Below the pieces are notes generated by a model. That model was not told the origin of the DNA, did not search any database, and saw only the letters and a list, made by a program, of their open reading frames with translations. From positions 1-28,090 of the forward strand of contig CAXPEB010000071.1 in NCBI GenBank assembly GCA_964215915.1: DNA of 28,090 bases, read 5' to 3'. A program made the translations under genes and the position numbers. Source of the stretch: UBA8524 sp964215915 (lineage in GTDB: Bacteria; Bacteroidota; Bacteroidia; UBA8524). Numbering within the stretch: position 1 is the first letter of the stretch; each line of letters opens with the position of its first letter. Positions 9,030 to 17,281 of the stretch are shown in pieces.

Positions 9030-10543
9030 TTCAAAAAGTGTTTGATAAACTTCAGTAGATCTTTTTTGTAAACGGGGTGTTCATTTCCGATTATTTCAAC
9101 CGCCAGGGACCCGACTGCATTCCCCACAAGCCCTACCATCTCAGAACGCACATTGTTCCTGGAAAGTAAGGAAGTGACCGAAAGAACGGCATCGCCTGCA
9201 CCTACAGAGTCCTTGATGGCTGTGGCCAATGCCGGAGTTGAGGTAAACTCATCATCCTTAAACACAACGCTACCTTTTTGTCCCAAAGTCACCTGGATAT
9301 TGCTGCAGTTAGTAGAGTCGGATAAGCGCTTGATCAGGTTGCGTATGGGCACGAATTTTTCGCCGAAAGGAAGGCGTATTTCATTCTCGTCAATGCTGAT
9401 GAAATCAGCCCTGTTGTATTTGGTGATATAGTTGAATCCGTAATTGTTGCTATTGGTTTGTGCATTGATGGCCAGGAAGGAACTTTCTTTTTCCAGGTAA
9501 GAAATTAGGGCAGGGGTCATCATTCCATGCCCGAAATCTGCAATCAGCACAACGTCTGCGGCCTTGATCTTTTCTTCCAGTGAATCAATGATTCGCTGCT
9601 CCAGCGCCGTTTCCAGCGGGGTGTCATTCATGAAGGTAACCTCAAACAACTTAATGTTCAGGTATTGATCCAGATAACGCCTTTTGGTTGGTGTCGGGCT
9701 TTCCTTACGGTAGAAGAAATTCCTGTTAATCCCCGATCCCAGTTTTGACTTAATGAACTCTTCATGAGAATTCCGATCGCCTAAGAGGGTAAACAGCTCT
9801 ACATTACCGGCAAACTGCTCAAGATGGTTGGCAATGGCCAATACCCCACCTGCAAAAGTCTGTTCTTTCACATACTTGCTGGAAATATTCGCAGACTTGG
9901 TGGACTTACCCAAAGGTTGGCAATAGTGGTATTCATCAATGATCGTATCGCCTATTACCAATACATTGAGGTTTTTTAGCGAATTGATTTCTTCGATGAG
10001 GCTATCTGCCTGGAATTTCTTTTTGAAAGATTCACGAAAAACATTGACCGTTTCATCATAGGGACTCATGTGCGCATTGATGAGTTTGGACGATGAAAAC
10101 TGAATCTCATCCGTGAACATCAACTCTCCGCCAAATTCCCTGACTGCCGCTTCTTCCAGGTAGATCCCCCCGGTAACGTCTTTTTCTTTTTCTCTGTAAT
10201 CCTGCCCCTTTACGTAGAAATTGGGTTTGATCAACCGGATAGTTTCTACTGCCGTTTCCCACTTGTTAAGGGCTACATAATCCACAGCCTCTATAGAGGC
10301 AATCGATTGCAGCCTTAATTGCTCGTTGAATACCGGTCTGCCCGGGCCTTTATTTACATACCGGTCGGGAGTAAGGGTAACAACAAGAATATCAGCGTTA
10401 GCCCGGGCAGCCTGAAAATGCTGCAAGTGACCCGGGTGCAAAAGGTCGAAACAGCCGTGACAATGGGCAATTTTTTTACCCTCGGCTTTGAGTCGGGATA
10501 TCTCTTCTGAAAGCTCTTCGAGTTCAAATATCTTTTTCCTCAT
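9026..10543 (-). CDS. Fused cytidylyltransferase-PfkB sugar kinase (HldE-type activities, swapped domain order)
   Basis: This 505-residue bifunctional enzyme should phosphorylate a sugar phosphate at C1 and then transfer a nucleotide to it. Residues of about 22-158 are a nucleotidyltransferase of the cytidylyltransferase fold, with CHGCFDLLHPGH (HxGH at 36-39) and EIQFSSSKLIN near 146-156. Residues of about 190-505 are a PfkB/ribokinase domain: VIGDTIIDEY at 196-205, the substrate loop AGGVLAIANHL around 231-241, and the catalytic GAGD at 448-451. E. coli HldE has the kinase first and the nucleotidyltransferase second, so the order here is reversed. It lies between a GmhA-like SIS gene and an SDR epimerase gene, overlapping each by 4 bases, which suggests a nucleotide-heptose or related pathway. 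The activated nucleotide (ADP, CDP or GDP) cannot be told from sequence. Confidence 0.9.
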   Translation of the reverse strand: MRKKIFELEELSEEISRLKAEGKKIAHCHGCFDLLHPGHLQHFQAARANADILVVTLTPDRYVNKGPGRPVFNEQLRLQSIASIEAVDYVALNKWETAVETIRLIKPNFYVKGQDYREKEKDVTGGIYLEEAAVREFGGELMFTDEIQFSSSKLINAHMSPYDETVNVFRESFKKKFQADSLIEEINSLKNLNVLVIGDTIIDEYHYCQPLGKSTKSANISSKYVKEQTFAGGVLAIANHLEQFAGNVELFTLLGDRNSHEEFIKSKLGSGINRNFFYRKESPTPTKRRYLDQYLNIKLFEVTFMNDTPLETALEQRIIDSLEEKIKAADVVLIADFGHGMMTPALISYLEKESSFLAINAQTNSNNYGFNYITKYNRADFISIDENEIRLPFGEKFVPIRNLIKRLSDSTNCSNIQVTLGQKGSVVFKDDEFTSTPALATAIKDSVGAGDAVLSVTSLLSRNNVRSEMVGLVGNAVGSLAVEIIGNEHPVYKKDLLKFIKHFLK

Positions 10544-11523
10544 TTCAAGTATTTAAACCAGTCTTCAGTGGCTTTGGAGATGGAGGCCTCATCCCAAACC
10601 GGTGCGTTTTTCCAGTAATCTATCTGATTCAGCATTTCCTGAACTCCTTCTTCGAAGGAAACACTGGGCTTCCAATTCAATACGTTGTTTATTTTCCGGG
10701 TATCGGCAAAGGTACAATCCGGCTCACCCGGACGTTTTGGAATATGCACAATATCTCCTCCCAATAACTCCACAAGGCGGTTAATGCTGTATGTATTGCC
10801 ACTACCCACGTTGAATATTTCTCCTTTGGATTTTGAAGAACGGGCGGCAGTATAGCACGCATCCACTACATCCGTAACATAAGTGAAGTCACGGGTTTGG
10901 GTTCCATCGCCTACTACCGTATAGGGTTTGTTATGGATTTTCTGTGCGAGAAATACGCCGAAAACGGCACCGTAAGTACCGGATGTTCTGGAGCGGGGAC
11001 CATATACGTTGAAGAAGCGCATGGAAACAACGTCCAACCCGTAGATTTGGTTCCAGTACATGCAGTATTGCTCTCCCAGGTTTTTGGTTACGGCATAGGG
11101 ATACCGTGGGTCAATGGGAGCTTCTTCAGAGGTAGGGTAACTATCCGGTATTCCATAGCAGGAAGAAGAAGCAGCGTAGACTATTTTTTTTACACCGGCA
11201 TGCCTGCAATTTTCCAGAACCGTGATGGTCCCGTTGACATTCGAATGATGATAGGGTAGCGGATGCTGTATGCTCGGTACGATGTCGGCAAGGGCGGCCA
11301 AGTGAAAAACCAGGTCAACGTCCTTATACATATCCTTTGTATTCGGGTCGTTGATATCCGCCTCCATGATCTCAAGCTTCTGGTTATTTCGGTGGTGCTC
11401 CAGGTTAGCGAGTCTGCCTGTAGAACAGTTATCGATAACCCGTACTTCATGGCCTTCGCTGAGAAGCCGGTCAACCATATGGCTTCCGATAAAACCGCAC
11501 CCTCCTGTAACTAGACAAATCAT
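10540..11523 (-). CDS. NAD-dependent sugar-nucleotide epimerase (extended SDR)
   Basis: This 327-residue extended short-chain dehydrogenase/reductase resembles nucleotide-sugar epimerases such as UDP-glucose/GlcNAc 4-epimerases. The Rossmann motif GGCGFIG is at residues 7-13, the catalytic serine stretch AASSSCYG near 117-124, and the YxxxK pair is Y143 and K147. MRFFNVYGPR and RDFTYVTDVV, both typical of the family, follow. The serine stretch is not the TDE of 4,6-dehydratases, so dehydration is unlikely. Its stop overlaps the start of the cytidylyltransferase-kinase gene by 4 bases, and it may epimerise the product of that enzyme (the HldD role) or a separate UDP-hexose. Length is normal for the family. 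The precise substrate is not determinable here. Confidence 0.88.
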   Translation of the reverse strand: MICLVTGGCGFIGSHMVDRLLSEGHEVRVIDNCSTGRLANLEHHRNNQKLEIMEADINDPNTKDMYKDVDLVFHLAALADIVPSIQHPLPYHHSNVNGTITVLENCRHAGVKKIVYAASSSCYGIPDSYPTSEEAPIDPRYPYAVTKNLGEQYCMYWNQIYGLDVVSMRFFNVYGPRSRTSGTYGAVFGVFLAQKIHNKPYTVVGDGTQTRDFTYVTDVVDACYTAARSSKSKGEIFNVGSGNTYSINRLVELLGGDIVHIPKRPGEPDCTFADTRKINNVLNWKPSVSFEEGVQEMLNQIDYWKNAPVWDEASISKATEDWFKYLK

Positions 11524-11525
11524 AC

Positions 11526-12626
11526 TTAATTATTGAAAAAGGACTTAATAGTTTGGATTACATGTGTGACCTGCTCATCCGTGAGTTCCGGGAAAACGGG
11601 CAGGCTCAGAATTTCCTCTGTCTGATGATCGGTTTCCGGAAAATCACCGGGTTTATAAGGCAGGTTTTCAGCGGCTTTTTGCCTGTAGATAGAAATTGGA
11701 TAGTGAATTTTGGTATCTACTCCATGCATTTCCAGATAACTTTTTAGCTCGTCTCTCCTGTTACTTCTAATGATATACGTATGATAGACACTGAAGGTAT
11801 ATTCCTTGTCTTCGGGAAGATACAGAGGGAGTGAGGCTAATTCATTCCGGTACCTCGATGCAATTTGGCGCCTGCGGGCAGTCCAGTCCGAAAGTTTCCG
11901 GAGTTTGACATTGAGGATTGCCGCTTGCAGGTTATCCAACCTGGAATTGTACGACCATTTAATGCAGGAATCCCGGTTTTCCAACCCGTGGTTACGTGCT
12001 ATGCACAGGTTCTTATAAAGTGTTTCATCATTAGTTGTGATGATACCGGCATCGCCGCAAGCCGACAGGTTCTTAAGCGGGTGCAGGCTGAAACATCCGG
12101 CGATGCCGAAAGAACCTACCGATTGGTTTTTGTATTGAGCACCCACAGCTTGAGCGCAGTCTTCAATGAGGATCAGGCCATGCCGGTTACAGATATCAAC
12201 AAGGGCTTCCATTTCTGCCGGTCTGCCGGTCAGATGAACGGCAACTACAGCTTTGGTTTTGGCTGTTATGGACGCTTCCAGTTTTTCAGGATCCAGGTTA
12301 TAATCTGCTGCAACATCAGAGAAACGGATTTCCGCTCCTGCCAGCGCAATAGAGGAGGCCGATGCCAGGTATGAATTTGGGGCGGTGATCACTTCGTCGC
12401 CAGGGCCAATACCGGCTGCGATCATTGTAAGATAGAGGGCGTCGGTCCCATTGCCTACACCAACACCATACTTGCAGCCACTTAGTTTGGCAAATTCATT
12501 TTCGAAAGCGGTAACCTCATCTCCGAGAATAAACTGTCCGGAGTCAAGAAGAGCGCTGATACGCGATAGAATTTCTTCCTTCAGATCGTGATGTTGCGCG
12601 CCGAGGTTAACATATGGGACTTTCAT
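11526..12626 (-). CDS. DegT/DnrJ/EryC1/StrS-family sugar aminotransferase
   Basis: This 366-residue PLP enzyme should transfer an amino group from glutamate to a keto nucleotide sugar. Family landmarks are GQFILGDEV near residue 30, GNGTDALYL around 59-66, EDCAQ at 155-159, and the PLP-binding lysine K185 in SLHPLKNLSACGDAG. The overall pattern is closest to 3-aminotransferases of the DesV/FdtB/WbpE type, though position on the ring cannot be proved. It begins with a 4-base overlap with the upstream SDR gene and ends two bases before the next SDR start. A NeuD/PglD-type acyltransferase lies two genes upstream, so the product is probably an N-acylated amino sugar. No 4,6-dehydratase that could make the keto substrate is in the window. 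Confidence 0.93.
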   Translation of the reverse strand: MKVPYVNLGAQHHDLKEEILSRISALLDSGQFILGDEVTAFENEFAKLSGCKYGVGVGNGTDALYLTMIAAGIGPGDEVITAPNSYLASASSIALAGAEIRFSDVAADYNLDPEKLEASITAKTKAVVAVHLTGRPAEMEALVDICNRHGLILIEDCAQAVGAQYKNQSVGSFGIAGCFSLHPLKNLSACGDAGIITTNDETLYKNLCIARNHGLENRDSCIKWSYNSRLDNLQAAILNVKLRKLSDWTARRRQIASRYRNELASLPLYLPEDKEYTFSVYHTYIIRSNRRDELKSYLEMHGVDTKIHYPISIYRQKAAENLPYKPGDFPETDHQTEEILSLPVFPELTDEQVTHVIQTIKSFFNN

Positions 12627-13603
12627 TTGAGCTCGATTTTTTGCATCAGTTTGACGTTGAAATACCGCTCATCTTCAAGGGAGGAGGGAATCTTCCCCGA
12701 ATCAAATGCTGATTTCAAATCTTCCACAGCGTTTTCGATGGAATGCTTGGGCTCAAAACCAAGTTCTGCTTTGATCTTATCCGAACTGATATGGTAGCTT
12801 CTCAGATCATCTGTGGGTGTATGGATGATCTTCACATGATCTCCGACCACGTGTTTCACCATACCCGCAATTTCATCGATGGTATGGTTCTCATAGCCGG
12901 CGTTAAAGGTTTTTCCGGCAATTTTCTCCTTGGGAAGTTCAAGTACCAGGCAATACAGGTCTGTCATATCCTCTATATGGATATTCGGCCTTTTCTGGCT
13001 TCCTCCGAAAACGGAAATCTCCCCTTTGTTAATTGCCAGGTTCGTAAGGATATTTACCGACAGGTCGAGTCTCAGTCTGGGGCTATATCCGCAAACCGTG
13101 GCAGGACGAATAGTCAGCGTTGTAAAATCGTCGCTTTGGTATTTATGCAAATCCTCTTCGCACATCGCCTTGAACTTGGAATAGTCGGTAAGTGGTTCGA
13201 GGCTCATTTCTTCCGTAACATTGGGTGTATCCTTAATTCCATACACACTTGACGAAGAGGCATAGATGAAGCGCTTCACCCCCGATTCTTTAGCGATAGA
13301 TACCAGGGGACCAAATGCATCATAATTGATCGATTTGCCAAGGTCTGGGTTAAGCTCAAAACTCGGGTCGTTGGAAATACATGCCAGGTGAATAACGGCA
13401 TCCATACCGGCAAGACTTTCTCTGAGCAACTTCTGATCCCGGATATCGCCTTTGATTTTCGTGAGGTTCGGATGATCGGGAAGAACCTCTTCACCATAAA
13501 TGAATAAGTCAATAACACTTACCCGGTAACCCCGGTCCAGCAGTTTTTTGGTCAGAACTGAACCTACGTATCCAGCACCACCAGTCACATAAATATTCTT
13601 CAT
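12623..13603 (-). CDS. NAD-dependent epimerase/reductase (extended SDR)
   Basis: This 326-residue extended SDR has the Rossmann motif GGAGYVG at residues 8-14, the serine stretch SSSSVYG at 116-122, and the YxxxK pair Y141 and K145 (DYSKFK). IRPATVCGYSPRLRLD in the middle replaces the more usual NVYGP and is typical of a broad group of NAD(P)-dependent sugar epimerases of uncertain substrate. Its start codon directly abuts the stop of the acyltransferase gene (no gap), and its stop overlaps the aminotransferase start by 4 bases, so it is translated with the amino-sugar genes. It could epimerise or reduce a keto sugar; it lacks the dehydratase TDE triad. Family assignment is secure, substrate unknown. 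Confidence 0.87.
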   Translation of the reverse strand: MKNIYVTGGAGYVGSVLTKKLLDRGYRVSVIDLFIYGEEVLPDHPNLTKIKGDIRDQKLLRESLAGMDAVIHLACISNDPSFELNPDLGKSINYDAFGPLVSIAKESGVKRFIYASSSSVYGIKDTPNVTEEMSLEPLTDYSKFKAMCEEDLHKYQSDDFTTLTIRPATVCGYSPRLRLDLSVNILTNLAINKGEISVFGGSQKRPNIHIEDMTDLYCLVLELPKEKIAGKTFNAGYENHTIDEIAGMVKHVVGDHVKIIHTPTDDLRSYHISSDKIKAELGFEPKHSIENAVEDLKSAFDSGKIPSSLEDERYFNVKLMQKIELK

Positions 13604-14254
13604 TTAATAGGCTTGAATATTCTCAATAATTCGGGCGGGATTTCCCACCGCTTTTACAAAGTTCGGCAAGTTACGAATTACCACGGAACCTGCGCCAACA
13701 ATAACACCCTTACCGATCTGAATATCCGGAATTACGGATGTTCCTGTGCCCAGAAAAGCATCCACACCAACCTGTACTCTTCCGGCCAGGTGGCTGCCCG
13801 GGGCAATATTGCTTCCCGATTCCAGAACATTATCATGATCTATACTGGAAAGGGCATGGATGTTTACGAAATCACCGATTTGGCTGTCACCCACAACTAC
13901 GGCGTTTTGCATAATGACATTACCTGTTCCGAGTTTTACGGTGGGGTCCAGAACCGCCGATGGATGTATCAGGTTGATACTGGGGCAAATGGAAAGAAGC
14001 TGCCTGCCCAGCTCTCTGCGCAAACGATTATTGCCCAATGCAATGAAAAAGACGTCGGCATCTTTTGCGGAAACCAGGTCTTCCAGCATTCCTACCGGAC
14101 CGAGTATAGGTTTGTCCTGAATGGATTTCCCATAGAGATCGGGGTTGTCATCCAGGAAACCGGCAACCTGAATACCGGGCAGAGCCTTACAGATTTCATA
14201 GACGACCTTGGCATGGCCGTCATGGCGGGCACCGATGATAACTAGCTTCTTCAT
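13604..14254 (-). CDS. NeuD/PglD-type sugar O/N-acyltransferase (hexapeptide repeat)
   Basis: This 216-residue enzyme has a small N-terminal Rossmann-like domain (residues of about 1-85, KKLVIIGARHDGHAKVV) and a C-terminal left-handed beta-helix of hexapeptide repeats (about 95-210, with the turns VGDSQIGDF, APGSHLAGRV and VGVDAFLGTG). This is the layout of PglD, PerB and NeuD, which transfer acetyl from acetyl-CoA to an amino sugar or sialic acid. H140 in SSIDHDN matches the usual catalytic histidine. The N-terminal nucleotide loop reads GARHDGH where most relatives have GAGGH, a two-residue insertion. It overlaps the upstream glycosyltransferase gene by 4 bases and abuts the SDR gene. With the nearby aminotransferase, N-acylation of an amino sugar is the likeliest role. 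Confidence 0.92.
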   Translation of the reverse strand: MKKLVIIGARHDGHAKVVYEICKALPGIQVAGFLDDNPDLYGKSIQDKPILGPVGMLEDLVSAKDADVFFIALGNNRLRRELGRQLLSICPSINLIHPSAVLDPTVKLGTGNVIMQNAVVVGDSQIGDFVNIHALSSIDHDNVLESGSNIAPGSHLAGRVQVGVDAFLGTGTSVIPDIQIGKGVIVGAGSVVIRNLPNFVKAVGNPARIIENIQAY

Positions 14255-15453
14255 TTTCCCGGAATTTCCTGATAAAACCGTATCAATCTACCACAATTCT
14301 TTTCCAGCGAAAACAAGGGCCTGTTTTTTTCAATTGAGGCGCATTTGCTGGCATATTCATCCGGGTCAAGGGCTTCGATTAACGCTCCGATCTCTGCCAT
14401 ATTACTTACGGTCCACCCCAGATTGTACCGCCGGATCAGCCAAGCCTGATAAGCAATGTCTTCTGAAACGATTATGGGTATCCCGGCTTCAATAAAATTG
14501 AACATTTTCAATGAGATGGCAAGTCTCATTTTTGGTGAAGAAGACCAATCTTTGGTTTCGAAGAAGGGAAGTATTCCATAGCTATACCCAGCCAATTCCC
14601 CGATCAGTTTATTTTGACTTACCGGTGCGGAAAGAGAAAAATTCGGACAATCGGATAGGAGTTCGGCATACCGGTCACAGGTTTGTTTCCGTGTATTTGG
14701 ACTCGGAAATATGTTGAATCGGATTCCGTGTTCGTCCAGAGACCGGGCCAGAGGAACCAGGTTTGTTATTTCCGAATCCTTTCCTCCTTCGGATGGGGCA
14801 CTGATCCCGCCAGCATAGACAACTCCCAGGTTGGGGTTTCGCCGGGGCTGAATATTCATGCGGTCATCGCAATAGGGTAGAAAGAAAAGCCTGTTTTTGG
14901 GCTTGGCCCGGAATTCCCGACACGCATAATTGACCTCCAGGCTATGACAAATTACATTGTCAAAATGGGAGAGGATGTAGTTTTCAGCATGAACTTGTTT
15001 TTGCATCCAGGCTATGGGGCTGTTCACGCCGTAGTAGGTGGTGTAAATATCCTGAAAATCGAATAACACCTTGGCGTGTTTGATGTAAGGATGCAGTTTT
15101 TCTCCGGTGGTTGCTTTTGGCTCGAAGAAATGAAAGACAGTTTGATTCCCGTCGAATCTTTTCAGGTACCTGAGCAAAGCCCAGTTGTTTCTGAAATAAC
15201 CTACCTTAAGTTCGGAGGCCTGGTAAAATTTCTCCGAAGGTTTGTGTTCGGAAACGGCAACCTCAATTTCCCAATCAGGCTTGTATTGCTTGATATAATG
15301 GGCAATTCGCGGAATTCGCGCCTGTAGCATACTGCCTACGAAAATGACTCTGTATTCCTTCGTCTGTTCCGGTGTATTTGTTGGATTTAGCCGGAAAACT
15401 ATGTAGTCTTTGATGTTGAGGATCTTCTGAATGAGCCGCTCGAAATAGGTCAT
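14251..15453 (-). CDS. Glycosyltransferase, GT-B fold (GT4-like)
   Basis: This 400-residue protein lacks a signal peptide and is probably a cytoplasmic or membrane-associated glycosyltransferase that adds one sugar to the growing lipid-linked unit. The N-terminal half (about 35-195) is an irregular Rossmann acceptor domain. The C-terminal half starts at LGVVYAGGIS (209-218) and carries the donor-binding region around 300-335 (SPKMRLAISLKMFNFIEAGIPIIVS), with the conserved E322 in the FIEAGIP segment as in GT4-like enzymes. The usual GRL/K motif after the linker is weak, so it is a divergent member. It overlaps the neighbouring methyltransferase and acyltransferase genes by 4 bases each. Donor and acceptor are unknown. 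Confidence 0.82.
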   Translation of the reverse strand: MTYFERLIQKILNIKDYIVFRLNPTNTPEQTKEYRVIFVGSMLQARIPRIAHYIKQYKPDWEIEVAVSEHKPSEKFYQASELKVGYFRNNWALLRYLKRFDGNQTVFHFFEPKATTGEKLHPYIKHAKVLFDFQDIYTTYYGVNSPIAWMQKQVHAENYILSHFDNVICHSLEVNYACREFRAKPKNRLFFLPYCDDRMNIQPRRNPNLGVVYAGGISAPSEGGKDSEITNLVPLARSLDEHGIRFNIFPSPNTRKQTCDRYAELLSDCPNFSLSAPVSQNKLIGELAGYSYGILPFFETKDWSSSPKMRLAISLKMFNFIEAGIPIIVSEDIAYQAWLIRRYNLGWTVSNMAEIGALIEALDPDEYASKCASIEKNRPLFSLEKNCGRLIRFYQEIPGK

Positions 15454-16148
15454 TTTTTGATGGCTACTAGTACGTAATTCCCGGCGTCTGAGTCCCTGGT
15501 TTTATCGCTGGTGGTTTTATCAAAAAACCAGATGGCAACCTGCATGAACAGGCAGAACAGGGGCAGGATTATTTTGGGAAGTTTGAAGATAAATCCGTCC
15601 TGAAAGAGTTGCAGTCCTATTGCCGACCGCCCCATCATACCCTTAAACCGGATCACTTCAAACCCGGAATCCGTAATCACTTTTTTTAATCCTTCGGAAG
15701 TCCACCTCCAGTAATCATGCGGATCCGGATGAAACATCCAGGACCCGTGAGTAGACAGGATAAGTTTCCCTCCCGGTTTGAGAACCCGATACGATTCTGC
15801 AAGATACAACTCGGGATTCTCCACATGTTCAAGCACCTGGGTGGAGAATACCAGATCAGCCGATTCGGTAGGTGTATCCAGTTTTCCGTCGGTATCGATA
15901 AGCAGGTCTTTGGAAGGATTGAGTGAGATATCTGCACCTTTATAGGAATACCCTAGTGCATCAAAATAGGGTTTGTACGGTTTGGAGCCGCAGCCGTAAT
16001 CGATTACCAGTACCTCAGAGTCCCCGGTTTTGGTTGCCTCAATTGCTTCGAAGAGCAATTCCCTAAGTTTCTTCATGGCAAACCATCTGGAGTTGAAAAT
16101 GGTGGCCTTTAGCTTTAAGGCAGCTTCTTCCTGGTTATGGGAGTACAT
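15450..16148 (-). CDS. Class I SAM-dependent methyltransferase
   Basis: This 232-residue methyltransferase has the SAM-binding motif VIDYGCGSKPY (about 48-58), the acidic residue ending strand 2 at GADIS (71-75), the post-motif VLEHVENP (105-112) and LKPGGKL (123-129). A hydrophobic stretch at about 186-209 suggests membrane association, which is unusual for the core family. It shares DxGCGxKPY, VLEHVxNP, a conserved (P)xDYxRxxSxxGL segment and a V/I-rich KK end with the methyltransferase at 20359-21075, so the two are probably paralogues. It may methylate a sugar of the repeat unit or cap the chain; the target is not visible. Nine bases separate it from wecB. Confidence 0.9.
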   Translation of the reverse strand: MYSHNQEEAALKLKATIFNSRWFAMKKLRELLFEAIEATKTGDSEVLVIDYGCGSKPYKPYFDALGYSYKGADISLNPSKDLLIDTDGKLDTPTESADLVFSTQVLEHVENPELYLAESYRVLKPGGKLILSTHGSWMFHPDPHDYWRWTSEGLKKVITDSGFEVIRFKGMMGRSAIGLQLFQDGFIFKLPKIILPLFCLFMQVAIWFFDKTTSDKTRDSDAGNYVLVAIKK

Positions 16149-16157
16149 GAGAATGAT

Positions 16158-17273
16158 TTAGATGGTGTTAGTTAATCGTATCAAATGGTCCACAATCCTT
16201 TTGGACGTTTTACCGTCCCATTTCTCAGGAATACTTCCTTTTTTCCAGTGTCCTTGGTGAAGTTTTTCAAGTGCCTGGACGATAGCGTCGGGGTTGGTTC
16301 CGACTAATTCATTTGTTCCCATGGTAATCGTTTCCGGACGTTCAGTGTTCTCCCGCAAGGTTAGACAAGGAATACCCATGACCGTTGTTTCTTCTGTAAT
16401 ACCTCCCGAATCAGTGATTACTGCCTTTGCATGTTCCACCAAATAATTAAATTCCAGATATCCCAAGGGCTCAACCATTTGAATATTCTCAAAACTATGG
16501 GTGTCTTGGTTTAATACCTGGAAAGTCCTGGGATGAACTGGAAATACAACAGGCATTTGATGGGTGTTTTTATCGATCAGTTTAAGGATTTCTAGAAGTT
16601 CATTAAGTTTATCCACATTTGACGGTCGGTGAAGGGTCATCACCATATAATGACCATCGATCAAATTTAATTCGTCCCAGAATTCGGGTTTACGGAAACG
16701 ACTCCTTTGTCGAATTAGGGTATCGATCATGGTGTTCCCCACCAAAAAAATACGCTCTTGAGAAATCCCGGCTTGCTTGAGATTTTGCCCTGCCAGTTCC
16801 GTTGTGGTAAAAAAGTAATCGGTGATACTGTCGGTTACCATCCGGTTGATTTCTTCTGGCATAGTGAGATCATAGGACCGTATCCCTGCTTCAACGTGAG
16901 CTACCGGTATACCCAGCTTTTTGGAAACGATTGAGCAAGCCATGGTGGAATTCACATCACCTACTACCAAACAGAGGTTGCACGGAGTTTCGAGCAGGAG
17001 CTTTTCATAGGCAACCATAATCTTGGCGGTTTGCTCAGCCTGAGTTCCCCCACCGGCACCTAAATTCACATCCGGTTCGGGTATTCCAAGGTCGTCAAAG
17101 AACTTCCGGCTCATGTTGGTGTCATAGTGTTGTCCCGTGTGCACTAATCTATACCGGATATTCTTACCCTCAGCCTTGGCCTTTAGCAACGCCTCAATAA
17201 TTGGGGCAATCTTCATGAAATTTGGACGTGCACCTGCTATCAGATCAATTACTATCAAGTTGCTATTCTCCAA
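16158..17273 (-). CDS. wecB: UDP-N-acetylglucosamine 2-epimerase (non-hydrolysing)
   Basis: This 371-residue enzyme interconverts UDP-GlcNAc and UDP-ManNAc, or a related 2-acetamido sugar. Family motifs are GARPNFMK (residues 14-21), HTGQHYD (45-51), VGDVNST (104-110), HVEAGIRS (126-133), PEEINR (139-144), DSGGITEE and LRENTERPE near the C-terminus. The length is standard. No ATG is available: the frame has TAA just upstream, so translation starts at TTG 17273 or, more in line with relatives that begin just before the IxGARP strand, at TTG 17261, which has GGAG nine bases ahead. It starts 8 bases after the upstream glycosyltransferase stop. No UDP-ManNAc dehydrogenase (WecC) is nearby, so the use of the product is open. 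The gene is AT-richer than most of the window. Confidence 0.95.
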   Translation of the reverse strand: MENSNLIVIDLIAGARPNFMKIAPIIEALLKAKAEGKNIRYRLVHTGQHYDTNMSRKFFDDLGIPEPDVNLGAGGGTQAEQTAKIMVAYEKLLLETPCNLCLVVGDVNSTMACSIVSKKLGIPVAHVEAGIRSYDLTMPEEINRMVTDSITDYFFTTTELAGQNLKQAGISQERIFLVGNTMIDTLIRQRSRFRKPEFWDELNLIDGHYMVMTLHRPSNVDKLNELLEILKLIDKNTHQMPVVFPVHPRTFQVLNQDTHSFENIQMVEPLGYLEFNYLVEHAKAVITDSGGITEETTVMGIPCLTLRENTERPETITMGTNELVGTNPDAIVQALEKLHQGHWKKGSIPEKWDGKTSKRIVDHLIRLTNTI

Positions 17274-17281
17274 TCTGATGT

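Noticed and set aside
12623..13603. Reading the SDR as a nucleotide-sugar 4,6-dehydratase
   Set aside because: The active-site stretch is SSSSVYG, not TDE-VYG, so it lacks the dehydratase triad.
13613..14245. 210-residue plus-strand frame
   Set aside because: It is antisense to the NeuD/PglD-type acyltransferase, whose motifs and operon fit are clear; no motif is seen in the shadow frame.
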